A stretch of DNA of 64,000 nt from Onthophagus taurus (taxonomy: Eukaryota > Arthropoda > Insecta > Coleoptera > Scarabaeidae). How positions within the stretch are numbered: position 1 is the stretch's first letter; every line of letters starts with the position of its first letter. Below are positions 34,401-44,719 of the stretch, in pieces. Both the position numbers and the translations under genes were made by a program. Under the pieces are notes generated by a model that saw only the letters and a program-made list of their open reading frames with translations, was not told where the DNA came from and did not search any database. The stretch is taken from positions 2,790,001 through 2,854,000 of the forward strand of contig NC_091973.1 of the NCBI RefSeq assembly GCF_036711975.1, in the 5' to 3' direction.

Positions 34401-35610
34401 ATCTTAGATGCTAAAAATCAATCTTTCAAGCTTTGCGCAGTTGATGGTATTGATGTCGTAAGTTTATTAAATTAAAAAGAATTTAAATTTGACAGTAAAT
34501 TTTTAGCATCAATACCACACAAAAATCGATGACCAAATCGATAAAACTTTAGCGAGCATGAACCAGGGAATGATAAGCAAATTAATGTCCGTCTTAGAGG
34601 CCTCTCTTTCAAAACTATCCAGATACGACGAAGGAAGCTTAATCGGTTCTATTTTGAGTTTCACAAACGTTTCCGGTTCGGGTAAAGACATGGGTCAAGG
34701 TTACGTCAACTTTACCAGGAACTGCATGGACCAAATCCGCGGAAAGGTCACCGACGAACTTTGGATACTCAACTTCTTCGAGCAGTGGTACACTGCTCAA
34801 ATCAATATGCTGTGCAACTGGCTCTCAGAGCGACTCGATCACACCTTACATCCTTACCAATGCACGTGCCTTGCCCATATAGTCAAAAAGGTCTACTCGG
34901 ACTTCGAACTGCAGGGCGTCATGGAAGATAAATTAAATTCAAAAGCTTATCAAACAATCGCCCAAAGAATGCAAACTGAAGAAGCCACCTGTGCTCTTAC
35001 AATGGGTCAAGCCGAAGGGTAAGATAATTTTTTTCAAGTTTTATTGAGAAATATTATTATTGAGGTGCTACAATTAATACCATATCAACCCAAAATTGGA
35101 AAAAGCATATTTTATTATTTTATTATATATTTATATTAGCTAAGCATATTTTTTTATTACTCTGCTGATTACTTTATTACTATTACGCATTGTTGTTGGA
35201 CTGTCTGATGTAAAAGTGTCTTTCAGATGTTCGGCAAACAAATTAAATTGGGTTGCATACTTACAATGATGACGTTGAATATGATAATTAATTAACACAG
35301 TGTATGTCTTTCCATGTTTAAGCCGAGAACTCTATAATTAAATTGATTTGCTTTTTTATAAATACCTAATTAATAAAGCTAATTAAAAAAAATTTATACA
35401 TTAAGTATTAATGAAATTTATAGAGATGCTTTGGATGATGATGGTGATGCAAGGAGTAGATCAAAAGGAAATATTATGGAAAGTTTAAGTGAAGATGGTA
35501 ATTACGTAGCAAATATTGGTACGATGGTGGCTGGGAAAGTTGGTAATATCTTCGGAAAAGGAATCGGAGGATTAACGACGAAATTTGGGAGCGGCCCAAG
35601 CTGGTTCTAA
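28439..35610 (+). CDS. Cadps: Calcium-dependent secretion activator (CAPS), complete, 20 exons
   Basis: Cytosolic priming factor for dense-core vesicle exocytosis; it binds PIP2 and SNAREs. Exons: 28439-28534, 28686-29078, 29173-29428, 29506-29657, 29720-29800, 29858-30027, 30094-30187, 30256-30522, 30574-30856, 31072-31257, 31308-31444, 31505-31692, 31775-31876, 32176-32363, 32415-32527, 33573-33729, 33789-33930, 34148-34457, 34507-35018, 35424-35610. Phases join throughout and total 1337 aa, the usual length. The start [10 protein letters not shown] is the conserved CAPS start. Order: acidic and His-rich N-terminus, conserved [14 protein letters not shown] block, C2 domain (about 415-503, [20 protein letters not shown]), PH domain (about 535-645, [20 protein letters not shown]), then the MUN/MHD part ([36 protein letters not shown]), ending in the invertebrate-type tail FGSGPSWF. 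The splice exon 17 to 18 ([17 protein letters not shown]) omits the Pro-rich segment that I recall between these blocks in vertebrates. Confidence 0.97.
31929..32004 (+). repeat. Stray satellite B fragment in Cadps intron 13
   Basis: The blocks TTTTTGAGAAAACAATATTT and CCATTTCTTGGAATATAAGT, then TTTGAAAATTTC, match parts of the satellite B dimer from 16.3-19.7 kb. It is a single degraded copy placed directly before a small TA-flanked transposon. Confidence 0.6.
32011..32147. mobile_element. 137-bp MITE with TA target duplication
   Basis: The left end TACAGTATGTTTGATTTTAG and the reverse complement of the right end (TACAGATTCTAGCTGTCACA) share the same terminus, and both continue into AGATATC(T/C)(C/T)GA-type sequence. 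TA dinucleotides flank both sides (32009-32010 and 32148-32149). The termini belong to the family seen at 3331-3392 and 58383-60229. There is no coding capacity. Confidence 0.6.
35252..35289 (-). repeat. Second copy of the hairpin repeat, in Cadps intron 19
   Basis: GTTGCATACTTACAATGATG followed by ACGTTGAATATGATAATT matches, with a few changes, the reverse complement of 13427-13465 in the alpha2/delta gene. Only one arm is present here. Confidence 0.5.
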
Positions 35611-38395
35611 ACTCTTGCGATAGGAGAAGCTTTATATTTTCTAATATACACGTAACAAAAAAAACATCGCTAAGTTGCCGGATAGTTGCAGATACTTCTT
35701 CGGGGGCGTAACTAAATAAAAAATGAAATGCTTATATTTTCTGACATACAAACGGATACCGAAAGATAAGATATAACTATAAGACATTATTTATGAAATG
35801 AAATAAGTTCGAAGCAATTTTTTTTGTGTGTGTCTTTAGAATCCGTTCTATTTATATTTCATTAAAATCACCAGATTCTTTTAATTAAAAAATACATTTA
35901 TGCCTATACGATTATTGTAGTAAATACATCGGAATTGAACGATAAAAAGTCGGAGCGTGAATACGGTTCCTATTTATAAAAACAAACCGAAATAATTGAA
36001 AATAATAAATAAAAAGCATATCAGGTGATTCGCGTTTAAATCGTTACCATAGCACATAGCAATAATATGTCATATACAAATAAGCTCCAATGAAAAAGAA
36101 ATAAATAACTAAAATAAAGCTACCAAGGAGTATTCACAAGAAATAAATAAACGTCTAGACTAGGTGTGATAACCAATGGCCTTCATCGGTAACTACACAT
36201 TTATCTAATTATCTAATAAATAATTTATTTTATCAAATCGTCGTCCGATGTACTTACTATTCTAACACAATACGAACAATAAAAGATTTTTGTTTATGGT
36301 AGAGACGTTTGCTTTATTACCAAATATATATTATATTTATTTAATTAAAAAAATATTATTTAAATTTAGCAAACTCTCTACTGTAAATTAAATCTACATC
36401 ATCGAGGATTTATATTATCTCTGAGTTTTTCGGATAATCTTAATTTAAAATTAAAAAAAAATCATAAAACCTCGATGATCTATATATATAAAAATCGATT
36501 GAGTCCTCCTTTTCAGAAATCGCAAAATAAATTAGAAAAAGAATGCATGTATGTTACATATTGATGTATTTATTATCAAAAATAAAATAGTAATCACCAT
36601 ATCATAACGGAGCCTATGTTAATACGAATGTTATATTTATAGTGCTATAAATTATCTAAAAAAAAAAAATGAACAGAATTGTATAGGATGCTATGTTGAT
36701 TTCTGAAAACGGAGAAAAGGATATATATGTATATGTGTTCTCAAAATAAAGCTAATAAAATACAAAACACCGCAAAAGGAAACAATAACAAATTATGATG
36801 AAACTTAAAAAAACAAAACAAGAAGTAAAACATAACGTAAAAATGTTCCGTTATAAGTTGAGTATGAATTACTTGAATCACAAGCGATTATTGTATGAGA
36901 TTCCTGGATATTGTTTATCTCGGCTATTGTAGTATTGTATGATATAAAAAAATGGCAAACAACGATAACTTGATATTGATAATAATAGTTAATGTATTTG
37001 CTGCATGCTCTAACGAAAAATCTTCTTAAATGCGTTAAAAAAATCCTTAAACAATAAAAAATTAGAAATCAGCGAAGTTACATTTCTGATATAAGTACAA
37101 ATTACGATGACGTTCATTATGTGCTAGCATAGATTAAAAAATCGGTAATGAAAAAAAAATTGAAATTGAAAAAGTATTGGTCGAATCGAATTTTTGATCC
37201 TAATCAATTGATTTGTTAAATGTGTAAATATAGTTTTCGATAAACTAGCAACTAGAAAGGAGATGAAATAAAAAAAATAAGATAAAATTCAACAAGGTTC
37301 TACCTATTTAGCCTATTTATATAAAAATGTTAAAAAAATTTGAAAGTTTAAAAACAGAAAATATTTCTAATAATACAATTGCAAATAAGTCCTAATAACT
37401 AAGTTGTCACTTTCAGACCTTATTGACTTGTTCGCTAAATATACCAAATAAATATTTTAGATAACTTTTTAATATAGCAGAGATTAATCAATATCTAGTC
37501 AACTCAAACGTTTAATACATCTAACTTTAAATAATTCATTCAGTTCTTTTACGCCGAATTTAACATTAAAAGGAAATAAAACACTTACAATTAAATAAAA
37601 ATAATTAAATTAAAGAAACGGTTTATATATGGCAGAACTTACCGTTTATAGCGAAGAGGCCTGTGATTATTCAAGCAAATTCTATATACTATTTAGCCTC
37701 TAAAAACACCTAACAGAGGTCGGATAATATTGTTATGTTGAACTCTTAACTTATACTTATCGAAAAATAAATTGTTTTAAAATGTACCAATTTAGTTCTT
37801 CATTTTATATTTTCCTCATTCATCTCACCATGAAAAATCAAAAAGAATTTCAATTTAATCATTCCGATTAAAGGTAAGTACATTAGATTTTAAGGAGCTT
37901 TCTTATTAATTTCATTTTTATTCAAATATCGCAATAATGTGGCAATATTATAACCATATAATGCCGGATATCCGGCTTTTCGCAAAATCACTAGTATTTA
38001 AAGTTATGAAAATAATTTTTTGAAATTTTCAAGTGATTTTTTTGAATTTTTTCTCAATGAAGTTTCTTTGAAATAATTTCTTTCCGTTGAGTTCATACAG
38101 AATTTTAATCTATTTCATTATCAACTATTTCCTGGAATCTTCGTTACAGTTTTTTTTAAACGAACGCAACATCCTCCACGTCTCTACAACGCCACGTAGA
38201 GTTAAAAAGAATTTTTTCAACCATGTATTGAGTACTAAAGTCCCTTGAGTAATGAAACGCAATATATATCGATAACTTTTGTGCTAGTGAACGCTTGATA
38301 CGAAACAGTTTTAATAGAAATCCCCAAAGGGTTCAATCATCAACGCGTTTTTTCATCGTTTTTACTTCAGTGCGTATTCAGTTCGTCACTTAACC
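35611..38395 (+). other. Cadps 3' UTR, then upstream region of the KLF gene
   Basis: AT-rich noncoding DNA. Several AATAAA signals follow the Cadps stop (for example near 36103, 36278 and 36746). A donor-like AAAG/GTAAGT at about 37872 and an acceptor (TTTTTACTTCAG) ending at 38370 could bound a 5' UTR intron of the KLF gene. No other coding region is supported. Confidence 0.45.
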
Positions 38396-39316
38396 ATGCC
38401 ACCAGACGATTGTTTAATTCAGTTACTACAAAACGAATTATTATTCAGTGAAATCAACAACAATGAGAACAAAAATAACGGGATTTTCGACGACTTTGAC
38501 TTCCAAAACGAACTTATCTTCCCAGAACAACCCGTAAGTTTAAACAACACAGTTCAAGAATGCCAAGAACTTCAATCGATAGATCATAATCTTTTTCAAA
38601 ATGATATTAATTTTTTTAACCCGGAAACTATTGTTGATATGGATTTTAATTCGTACGAAAATATCGATATCGATCAACTTTTTGGACACCATTTCGAAAC
38701 ATTTGCAAATAATCAAGACGACAAACACATACAAATTGAAAACATGCAAATGGAAGATGTTCAAAATCAAGATTTTCAAATTAAAGACAACTCAATCAAA
38801 GATAATTTAATTACTTCGTCTGACTTAATTAATTTATTCCCTCATATTTGCGAAGAAAAAAATCGCAGAAGAAGATCGTTACTTTTTGAAAGTACATTTA
38901 ATCCAAAAAATAACAAAAAAGAAGAAATTAAAAATGTTTATACTAAACGAATCGATCCTTTATTAAGTCATGATTATGCTCAAAGGAGAAACGATGAAGA
39001 TAAATACTTTCCATGCCCGGAAAGGAGTTGTGAAAAAGTTTACGCGAAGTCATCACATTTAAAAGCTCATTTAAGAAGACATTCAGGGGAAAAACCGTTT
39101 GCTTGTAACTGGCAAAATTGTAATTGGAAGTTTTCGAGATCCGACGAATTGGCTCGCCATAAACGATCGCATTCGGGAATAAAACCTTATAAGTGTGAAC
39201 TTTGTGAGAAAGCCTTCGCCCGATCCGACCATTTGGCCAAACATGTTAAAGTTCATCGTAAAAAAATGGCACAATTTGGTGATTATTACATCAAAAAAAG
39301 AGTTGTTAAAAATTAG
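38396..39316 (+). CDS. Klf15: Kruppel-like transcription factor, KLF15-like
   Basis: A 306-residue protein encoded in one exon. The ATG sits just after a plausible 5' UTR acceptor (ending 38370) in a good context (ACCATGC). The N-terminal two thirds are acidic and Asn-rich, typical of an activation region. The C-terminus has three consecutive C2H2 fingers with KLF/SP spacing: C-x4-C-x12-H-x3-H ([11 protein letters not shown]), the same ([13 protein letters not shown]) and C-x2-C-x12-H-x3-H ([13 protein letters not shown]), joined by SGEKPFAC and SGIKPYKC linkers. It would bind GC/CACC boxes in the nucleus. The [10 protein letters not shown] linker and third finger resemble KLF15 more than other KLFs by eye, so KLF is certain and KLF15 likely. 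It is convergent with the cyclin G gene. Confidence 0.9.
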   Translation: MPPDDCLIQLLQNELLFSEINNNENKNNGIFDDFDFQNELIFPEQPVSLNNTVQECQELQSIDHNLFQNDINFFNPETIVDMDFNSYENIDIDQLFGHHFETFANNQDDKHIQIENMQMEDVQNQDFQIKDNSIKDNLITSSDLINLFPHICEEKNRRRRSLLFESTFNPKNNKKEEIKNVYTKRIDPLLSHDYAQRRNDEDKYFPCPERSCEKVYAKSSHLKAHLRRHSGEKPFACNWQNCNWKFSRSDELARHKRSHSGIKPYKCELCEKAFARSDHLAKHVKVHRKKMAQFGDYYIKKRVVKN

Positions 39317-40181
39317 ATAATACAAACATTTATTATTAATAACGAAATTTATTAAAATTTATAACATTTACTTCCATATCATTTAATTATAACCTCCCCA
39401 AAATTAGAATTAATTTAAGAATTTATTTTCTCAGCCGAGATTATATCTTATTTTCTTGTTGTTTTTCATGCATCCTTTAAGTTGCATAAACCCATGTTTC
39501 TAGTTCTAGGCACTATTAGTGTATATAGGGTGGTTGTAACTTGTCTTATTACCTATGTAAAAAAAATTTAGTTTTAAATGAAACAAAAAATTTCTGTGCA
39601 AAAGATATATTTGAGAAATGGCATGTTACAAAGGAAACGTTGGAATAGAGGATAAATACAATGTTCCTACACAGAGACTACCGTCACCATCGTCAAATGG
39701 AACAAAAATTAATAAACGTTGGTAACAGACAATGACTAGTAGCAAATTTTTCCATAAATATGTTTATAAATTTGAAAGGATAAAAATGACAAATTCTTAA
39801 TTGTTTCGTATAAATGCAAACCATTCAAGCACCTTTCTTCGAACGTTTGTAAATAACATTATTTTTTGAGAACAAAAAAAATTGATTAAAAATCATAATA
39901 CAACTACACAAAAAAATGTAAAATACAGTTTCAATAAGACTCGACAAATTTTCATCCAATAAATACCTAACACTTAAACGCTTACGGACTATTTTATTAT
40001 TATTCTTATTATTATATATAACATAGACTACTAAAAAAGGTTAAGTCCGATTATATATAATAATTTAAAACATCAAAAAATAATATATGTATATATACTT
40101 TTTTTTTGGATATTTTTTTAAGAGATTGACTTTTTTTTGTATTTTTTCTTTTGTATCACGTCGAAGTTTCGAGTCGCCGAT
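39317..40181. other. Convergent 3' flank between the KLF and cyclin G genes
   Basis: AT-rich noncoding DNA that holds both 3' UTRs. A degraded scrap of the GC-rich repeat family (TCAGCCGAGATTATATCTTA) lies at about 39433. Nothing else was recognised. Confidence 0.4.
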
Positions 40182-43100
40182 TCAGGCCACTTCACTAATC
40201 CTCGATAAATTAGTACTGAACGAATCCAATGGTCGCGGGCCTAACAAGGTGCTCAGAGAGAATTGCCACCGCATCTTCTGTTTTGTTTCCGACTTCTTGT
40301 AATCATCGTAATGTTTCAAGACGTGCTTTACGTTGTTATAACAGGTATAAAGTTCCCCTGCATTAACCTGAAACACAAAAATAATATTTTTTTAAAATAA
40401 AAAAAAAACATTTCTCAGAATTATTACTCATACTTAGTAGTAAGTAAACATATTTGAAAATTCCTTTTAAAATTATTTACTTACCATGCATACACTCTGC
40501 AGATCCACTATAACTGTTAAAAAACGTAAAATTTCAATAGAGTAATAAGGTGATTTTGAAGGAACTTCTGCGGCCAGAAATTGTTCAATTTCGTATTGTA
40601 TCAAAGCTAATGCAATCAGTGGGTAACGAACTGATGCACAAACATGGTTTATCATAACCACTTCAAGACGTCTTGATAATATCTTTTTCTGCAACAAAAT
40701 CATTGATTAAATTAACAATATATAAAAAAAACCTTTAGAACAAAAGTTGTAGTAAATTTTGTAAATCACTCGGGATTCAAAGCGTGAAACCAAGTCTACC
40801 CTGCTTGAAGTTTATGTACGTAAGTATCATTAATGACCAAGTAGTGTCATTAATGATACTTTGGGCGGATTTGAAGTCGGCCGAGAACGAACAATACTTG
40901 GGTTGGGTTGGGTTTACAATTAACAACTTTATGGAACGAGTAATCTCGGCCGATTTCGAAGATGTAGGCCGCCCTTAGTTATATTTGTGATCTAAGAAAT
41001 AATCTCGGCTGATTTCGAAGACGTCGGCCGCCCAAACTATCGTTAATGATACTATTTGGTGCGGTCGACGTCTTCGAAGTCGGCCGAGATGATTTCTTAT
41101 ATCACGAACAATATTTGGGGTGGCCGATGTCTTCGAAGTCGGCCGAGATTACTTCTTATGTCACAAACAATACTTGGGTTGGGTTTAGGGTGTCCAGTCC
41201 CGGTATTTAGTCCCGGGTCCGTCTCGGGATTTCTTGAAAAAAATGTAGGTCCGGGACCACTAAGAAGTCCCGGGATTTTATAAGTCCCGAAATTAAGGAA
41301 AAAATTAAAATATCGGAACGACTACAACTAACAGGTTACAACCTGTTCAAAATATCGATCTCGAGGCACCGACTAGCTAACGGGTGATCTAACGAAACGG
41401 TTCTCCGAGTTCGTAAAAACCTAAATTGATAGGGGAATCACCGGCTAGAACGAGTTACGACTTGCAATATTTGTAGAATCGGTGTTATATACCGGCGGTG
41501 CTCCAGTTAATAGGTATAGTCGTGTGACACTGTGAGTTGTGGCTAGCCTGTGCTCTGGAGGTTTTTGTGTGCGCGTCAAATAATTTGTCATTAGCAGAAA
41601 AATTAAATAGGATATTTGAAAATGCAATGTCTACGTCCACCAGCACGAGAGCAATATCACCACCTCAAATTGGAACATCAACAAAAAATTCATTAATTAC
41701 AATAATCAAAGACGCCCTTTTCGAGAAAGGCGGTTGTCGAGGCAAGAATCTTCAACTATGCTACGAGTATTTGCTAACCATATCGCTCACGACTGTACAA
41801 TCGGAATGGGCGTTTACTATTGCCGGTTTTTTTGCAACGAAAATACGCTTGGTATTAGGAGATAAATCTTTAAACGCACTTTTAGCACTAAACCATATTT
41901 TAAAAAATAAATTTTTTTTTTAATTTCCTATTTTGTGATTTTTTTTATGTTTCTCTCATTCTATATAAATTTCTTTTATTCAATTGGTGAACTCCTACAG
42001 TAACACTAAAGTAAAAAACCCAAAGTACGTTTTTAACTGTTTTTTAAATATTTTTTTGCAAACGTATTTTGATTTCGGGACTATTTTCGGGAATTCGGGA
42101 CCTTTGGTCCAAGTACCGGGAATTAGAATTTAGTCCCGAATCCCGAAAACATTTTTAGTCCCGGGAATTGGACACCCTAGTTGGGTTGGTTTTACTATTA
42201 ACAACTTTATGGAACAAGTAATCTCGGCCGACTTCGAAGACGTCGGCCGCCCCAAGTTGTATTCGTGATATAAGAAATAATCTCGACTGATTTCGAAGAC
42301 GTCGGCTGCCCAAACTATCGTTAATGACACTACTTGGAGCGGCCGACGTCTTCGAAGTCGCCCGAGATGATTTCTTACATCACGAACAATATTTGGGGCG
42401 GCCGACGTCTTCAAAATCGGCCGAGATTACTTCTTATGTCACGGACAATACTTGGGTTGGGTTGGGTTGAGTTGCGTTGGGTTGGTTTTACTATTAACCA
42501 CTTAAGCATCTCGAACGAGACCCTCTCGCGCATCAAATGCCTTCCGATTTGCGCTATCCCGAGAAAAACCCTCGCATTAAGTGGTTAACAACTTTATGGA
42601 ACAAGTAATCTCGGCCGACTTCGAAGACGTCGGCCGCCCAAAGTATCGTTAATGACACCACTTGGTGCGGCCGACGTCTTCGAAGTCGCCCGAGATGATT
42701 TCTTACATCACAAACAATATTTGGGCCGGCCGACGTCTTCGAAGTCGGCCGAGATTACTTCTTATGTCACGAACAATACTTGGGTTGGGTTGGTTTTACA
42801 ATTAACGACTTTATGGAATAGATAATTTTGGTCCAAAGTGTCGTTAATGACACTACTTGGTGCGGCCGACGTCTTCTTTAATTAACAATATATTAAAGAT
42901 GAGTTAAATATTTACCTGTAACATTCTAGATGACAGTGGTTTGACGTTTAACTTTGTAGCAGCACATTCAAAAATACGCAAGAAGAGATTCAAATAGCTG
43001 TAAATGGTGACAGGTTGGGCTCGGGGCTCGATGTCCAATTTTTTCCGTATAATATCACACATTCGTTCCATATCGTTGATCGAACACTTCGTTTGCGAGA

Positions 43101-43452
43101 CGCTGATAAAAATATTTGGGTCAGCGGGTTGCTTGTGAATTTCGCACGAGATGTAGAGACAACTGATGGAAACGCAAGACAGGTACTTTTCCTGGACATT
43201 CATCTTGCTCAAGAATCGGTCGAGCAGAGTCACGGCCGTAAAGAAAGCCTCGGATGGGAGGCCCAAATAGAATTTGAGGAACCGGAGATTGCGAACTGCG
43301 ATTTCTCGCGCGGCAATCGCGCCTCCATCCAAGGCTTGCAAATCTATAGAGTGTTTCTCTTCTAAACCGAGAGCTTTTTGCAACTCGGCGGCGATTTGCT
43401 TTACGTTAGCATCCGGCACGGGCCGGCTCCGTCTTTTGCCCTTACGACTCAT
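40182..43452 (-). CDS. CycG: Cyclin G, complete, 3 coding exons
   Basis: Coding exons on the minus strand: 43452-42916, 40688-40485 and 40367-40182, all phase 0, giving 308 aa (vertebrate cyclin G1 is about 295). The cyclin box occupies roughly residues 45-150 (LDRFLSKMNVQEKYLSCVS; ISCLYISCEI), closely resembling the cyclin G signature LDRFLSKMKVQPKHLGCV. Exon 2 carries the second helical part (SRRLEVVMINHVCASVRYPL) and exon 3 the C-terminus with QKMRWQFSLST, matching the cyclin G1 tail. The N-terminus is basic (MSRKGKRRSRP). Cyclin G proteins regulate p53/PP2A and growth pathways rather than acting as core cell-cycle cyclins. Intron 1 (42915-40689) is filled by the GC-rich palindromic array and two nested transposon insertions. 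Confidence 0.93.
41186..42179 (+). mobile_element. hAT-type transposon relic, 994 bp, 8-bp target duplication
   Basis: Terminal inverted repeats are TAGGGTGTCCA and TGGACACCCTA, and both ends are rich in subterminal TCCCGGGA-type motifs. An exact 8-bp direct repeat GTTGGGTT lies at 41178-41185 and 42180-42187, the target duplication size of hAT elements. An internal frame (41537-41923) ends in a segment like the hAT C-terminal dimerisation domain: SEWAFTIAG matches the SERxFSxAG motif, followed by a Lys-Arg-Leu-type stretch and LNALLALNHILKN. The DDE catalytic core is missing, so it is an internally deleted, non-autonomous copy. Confidence 0.9.
41702..41923 (+). pseudogene. hAT transposase C-terminal (dimerisation) remnant
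   Basis: An open frame inside the hAT relic that ends at a TAA at 41921-41923. Only the last part of the transposase is recognisable (LLTISLTTVQSEWAFTIAG, then RLVLGDKSLNALLALN). A full transposase is about 600 aa, so this cannot be active. Confidence 0.7.
42498..42584. mobile_element. 87-bp TTAA-flanked mini-element
   Basis: Compared with neighbouring array units (ACTATTAACAACTTTATGG), this copy is split by an 87-bp insert that starts CCACTTAAGCATC and ends CGCATTAAGTGG, flanked on both sides by TTAA (42494-42497 and 42585-42588). TTAA duplication with CC...GG ends is the hallmark of piggyBac-type elements. There is no coding capacity. Confidence 0.65.
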
Positions 43453-44719
43453 CTCGGCTACAAACAGCGTTTATTTATTTCCTTCGACGGTCAGTCAGTT
43501 TTCCATACTTCGTACTGATTTGCAAAAAACAGGAGCAGGCCCTATCTGGGTAAAAAAAATTTATTAGATATTTAATATTCCAAGTTTAAATAAAATATTT
43601 CATAAGATTATAGAATGATGCAATAAAATGTCGAAATTAAAAAAAAATGTGTTGTAAACCAGGATAAATTAAATAAATAAACCGAAATAGGGCATTTTAG
43701 TACTACGCATTTTGTAAAGCCTCAAGGATTAGATTGTTAGCCGATCGTTTTATCAAACCGAAACAACAAACAATAATCCTTTGTTAGAAGTTACAAAAAA
43801 ACTTACACATCAAAAAACCCGTCTTATCTAAATTTTAATACAATATTAACTTACCCGGATGCTTTAAATTTGAAAATATGATTGCACTTCTCTAGTTAAG
43901 TTACTTGTTTCTCCTGCGAAGTAGGAAAAAAAGATGAATAACACTTGCAAACAAGTCGACTCGTTGAAGTATCGTATAAAACTGTTCCTAGTGCTATCTT
44001 ACGCAACCGTTATATTCTCGAAGCATAGAGGCCTTCTACATAAAGGCCAATTTCGCGTACTCACGTTTCGAGATCGTATCAATAGAGGACACCAATAACA
44101 AGAACGCAAAAACGTTTTAATCCTTTTACTTTATTACTGAACGAATCGTACCGAATGAAAGGTTTTAAAGATAACGTCCACTTATATCAATGAATTTTTG
44201 AACACGATTCAACTCGATTCCGGAATACCCATAATCTAGAAATTTCTACGGACAGGTTCTGACAGGTTAAGACTTGTTCGTATCCAAATATACCTGGAAC
44301 GTGAATAATTATGTATATTATCTTTGTAGTTTTAAATAAAAGATGGCGCTAGTTTGAATTATTTGAATTATGTCGAACAATTTATTGTATTGTTTGTTGT
44401 ATCACGAAGTTGCTATATTCATATTTAAAGTTATTATATATTTATTGTTATATAATAAGTATTGTTCGTGATATAACTTGAGGCGAAATTGTTAATAGTA
44501 TGTCGGTGCCCCCAAGTTATATTTATGAATACAACTACTCACGAATACAACTTGGGGCTGTACAAACAATAAAATGAGCTATAAAGTTGAAAAGTCTTGG
44601 ACACCCTTAATCGTTACTAGGTACTTACTAACTACAAAAAGGATGTTAGATCTTGATTAGATGAATTAGTTTGGAAGAGTATCTGTTGGAAGGTACACCT
44701 CTACTCGAAACTCTGCATA
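43453..44719. other. Cyclin G 5' leader and intergenic DNA
   Basis: The first 100 bp upstream of the cyclin G ATG are GC-richer and probably hold its 5' UTR and promoter. The rest is AT-rich with no gene seen. A few fragments of the repeat spacer (ATTGTTCGTGATATAACTTG near 44461) occur before array 2. Confidence 0.4.

Larger units (their letters stand above)
40775..42875. repeat. GC-rich palindromic repeat array 1, in cyclin G intron 1
   Basis: Many copies, in both orientations, of a 25-bp palindromic block with arms CGGCCGAC and GTCGGCCG around TTCGAAGAC. They are joined by AT-rich spacers such as TCGTGATATAAGAAATAATC, ACTATTAACAACTTTATGGA, CAAGTAGTGTCATTAA-like sequence and short TTGGG runs. 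The array begins with the border GTGAAACCAAGTCTACCCTG followed by CTTGAAGTTTATG. It is interrupted by a hAT relic (41186-42179) and an 87-bp TTAA-flanked element (42498-42584). It has no genuine coding capacity. Confidence 0.9.
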
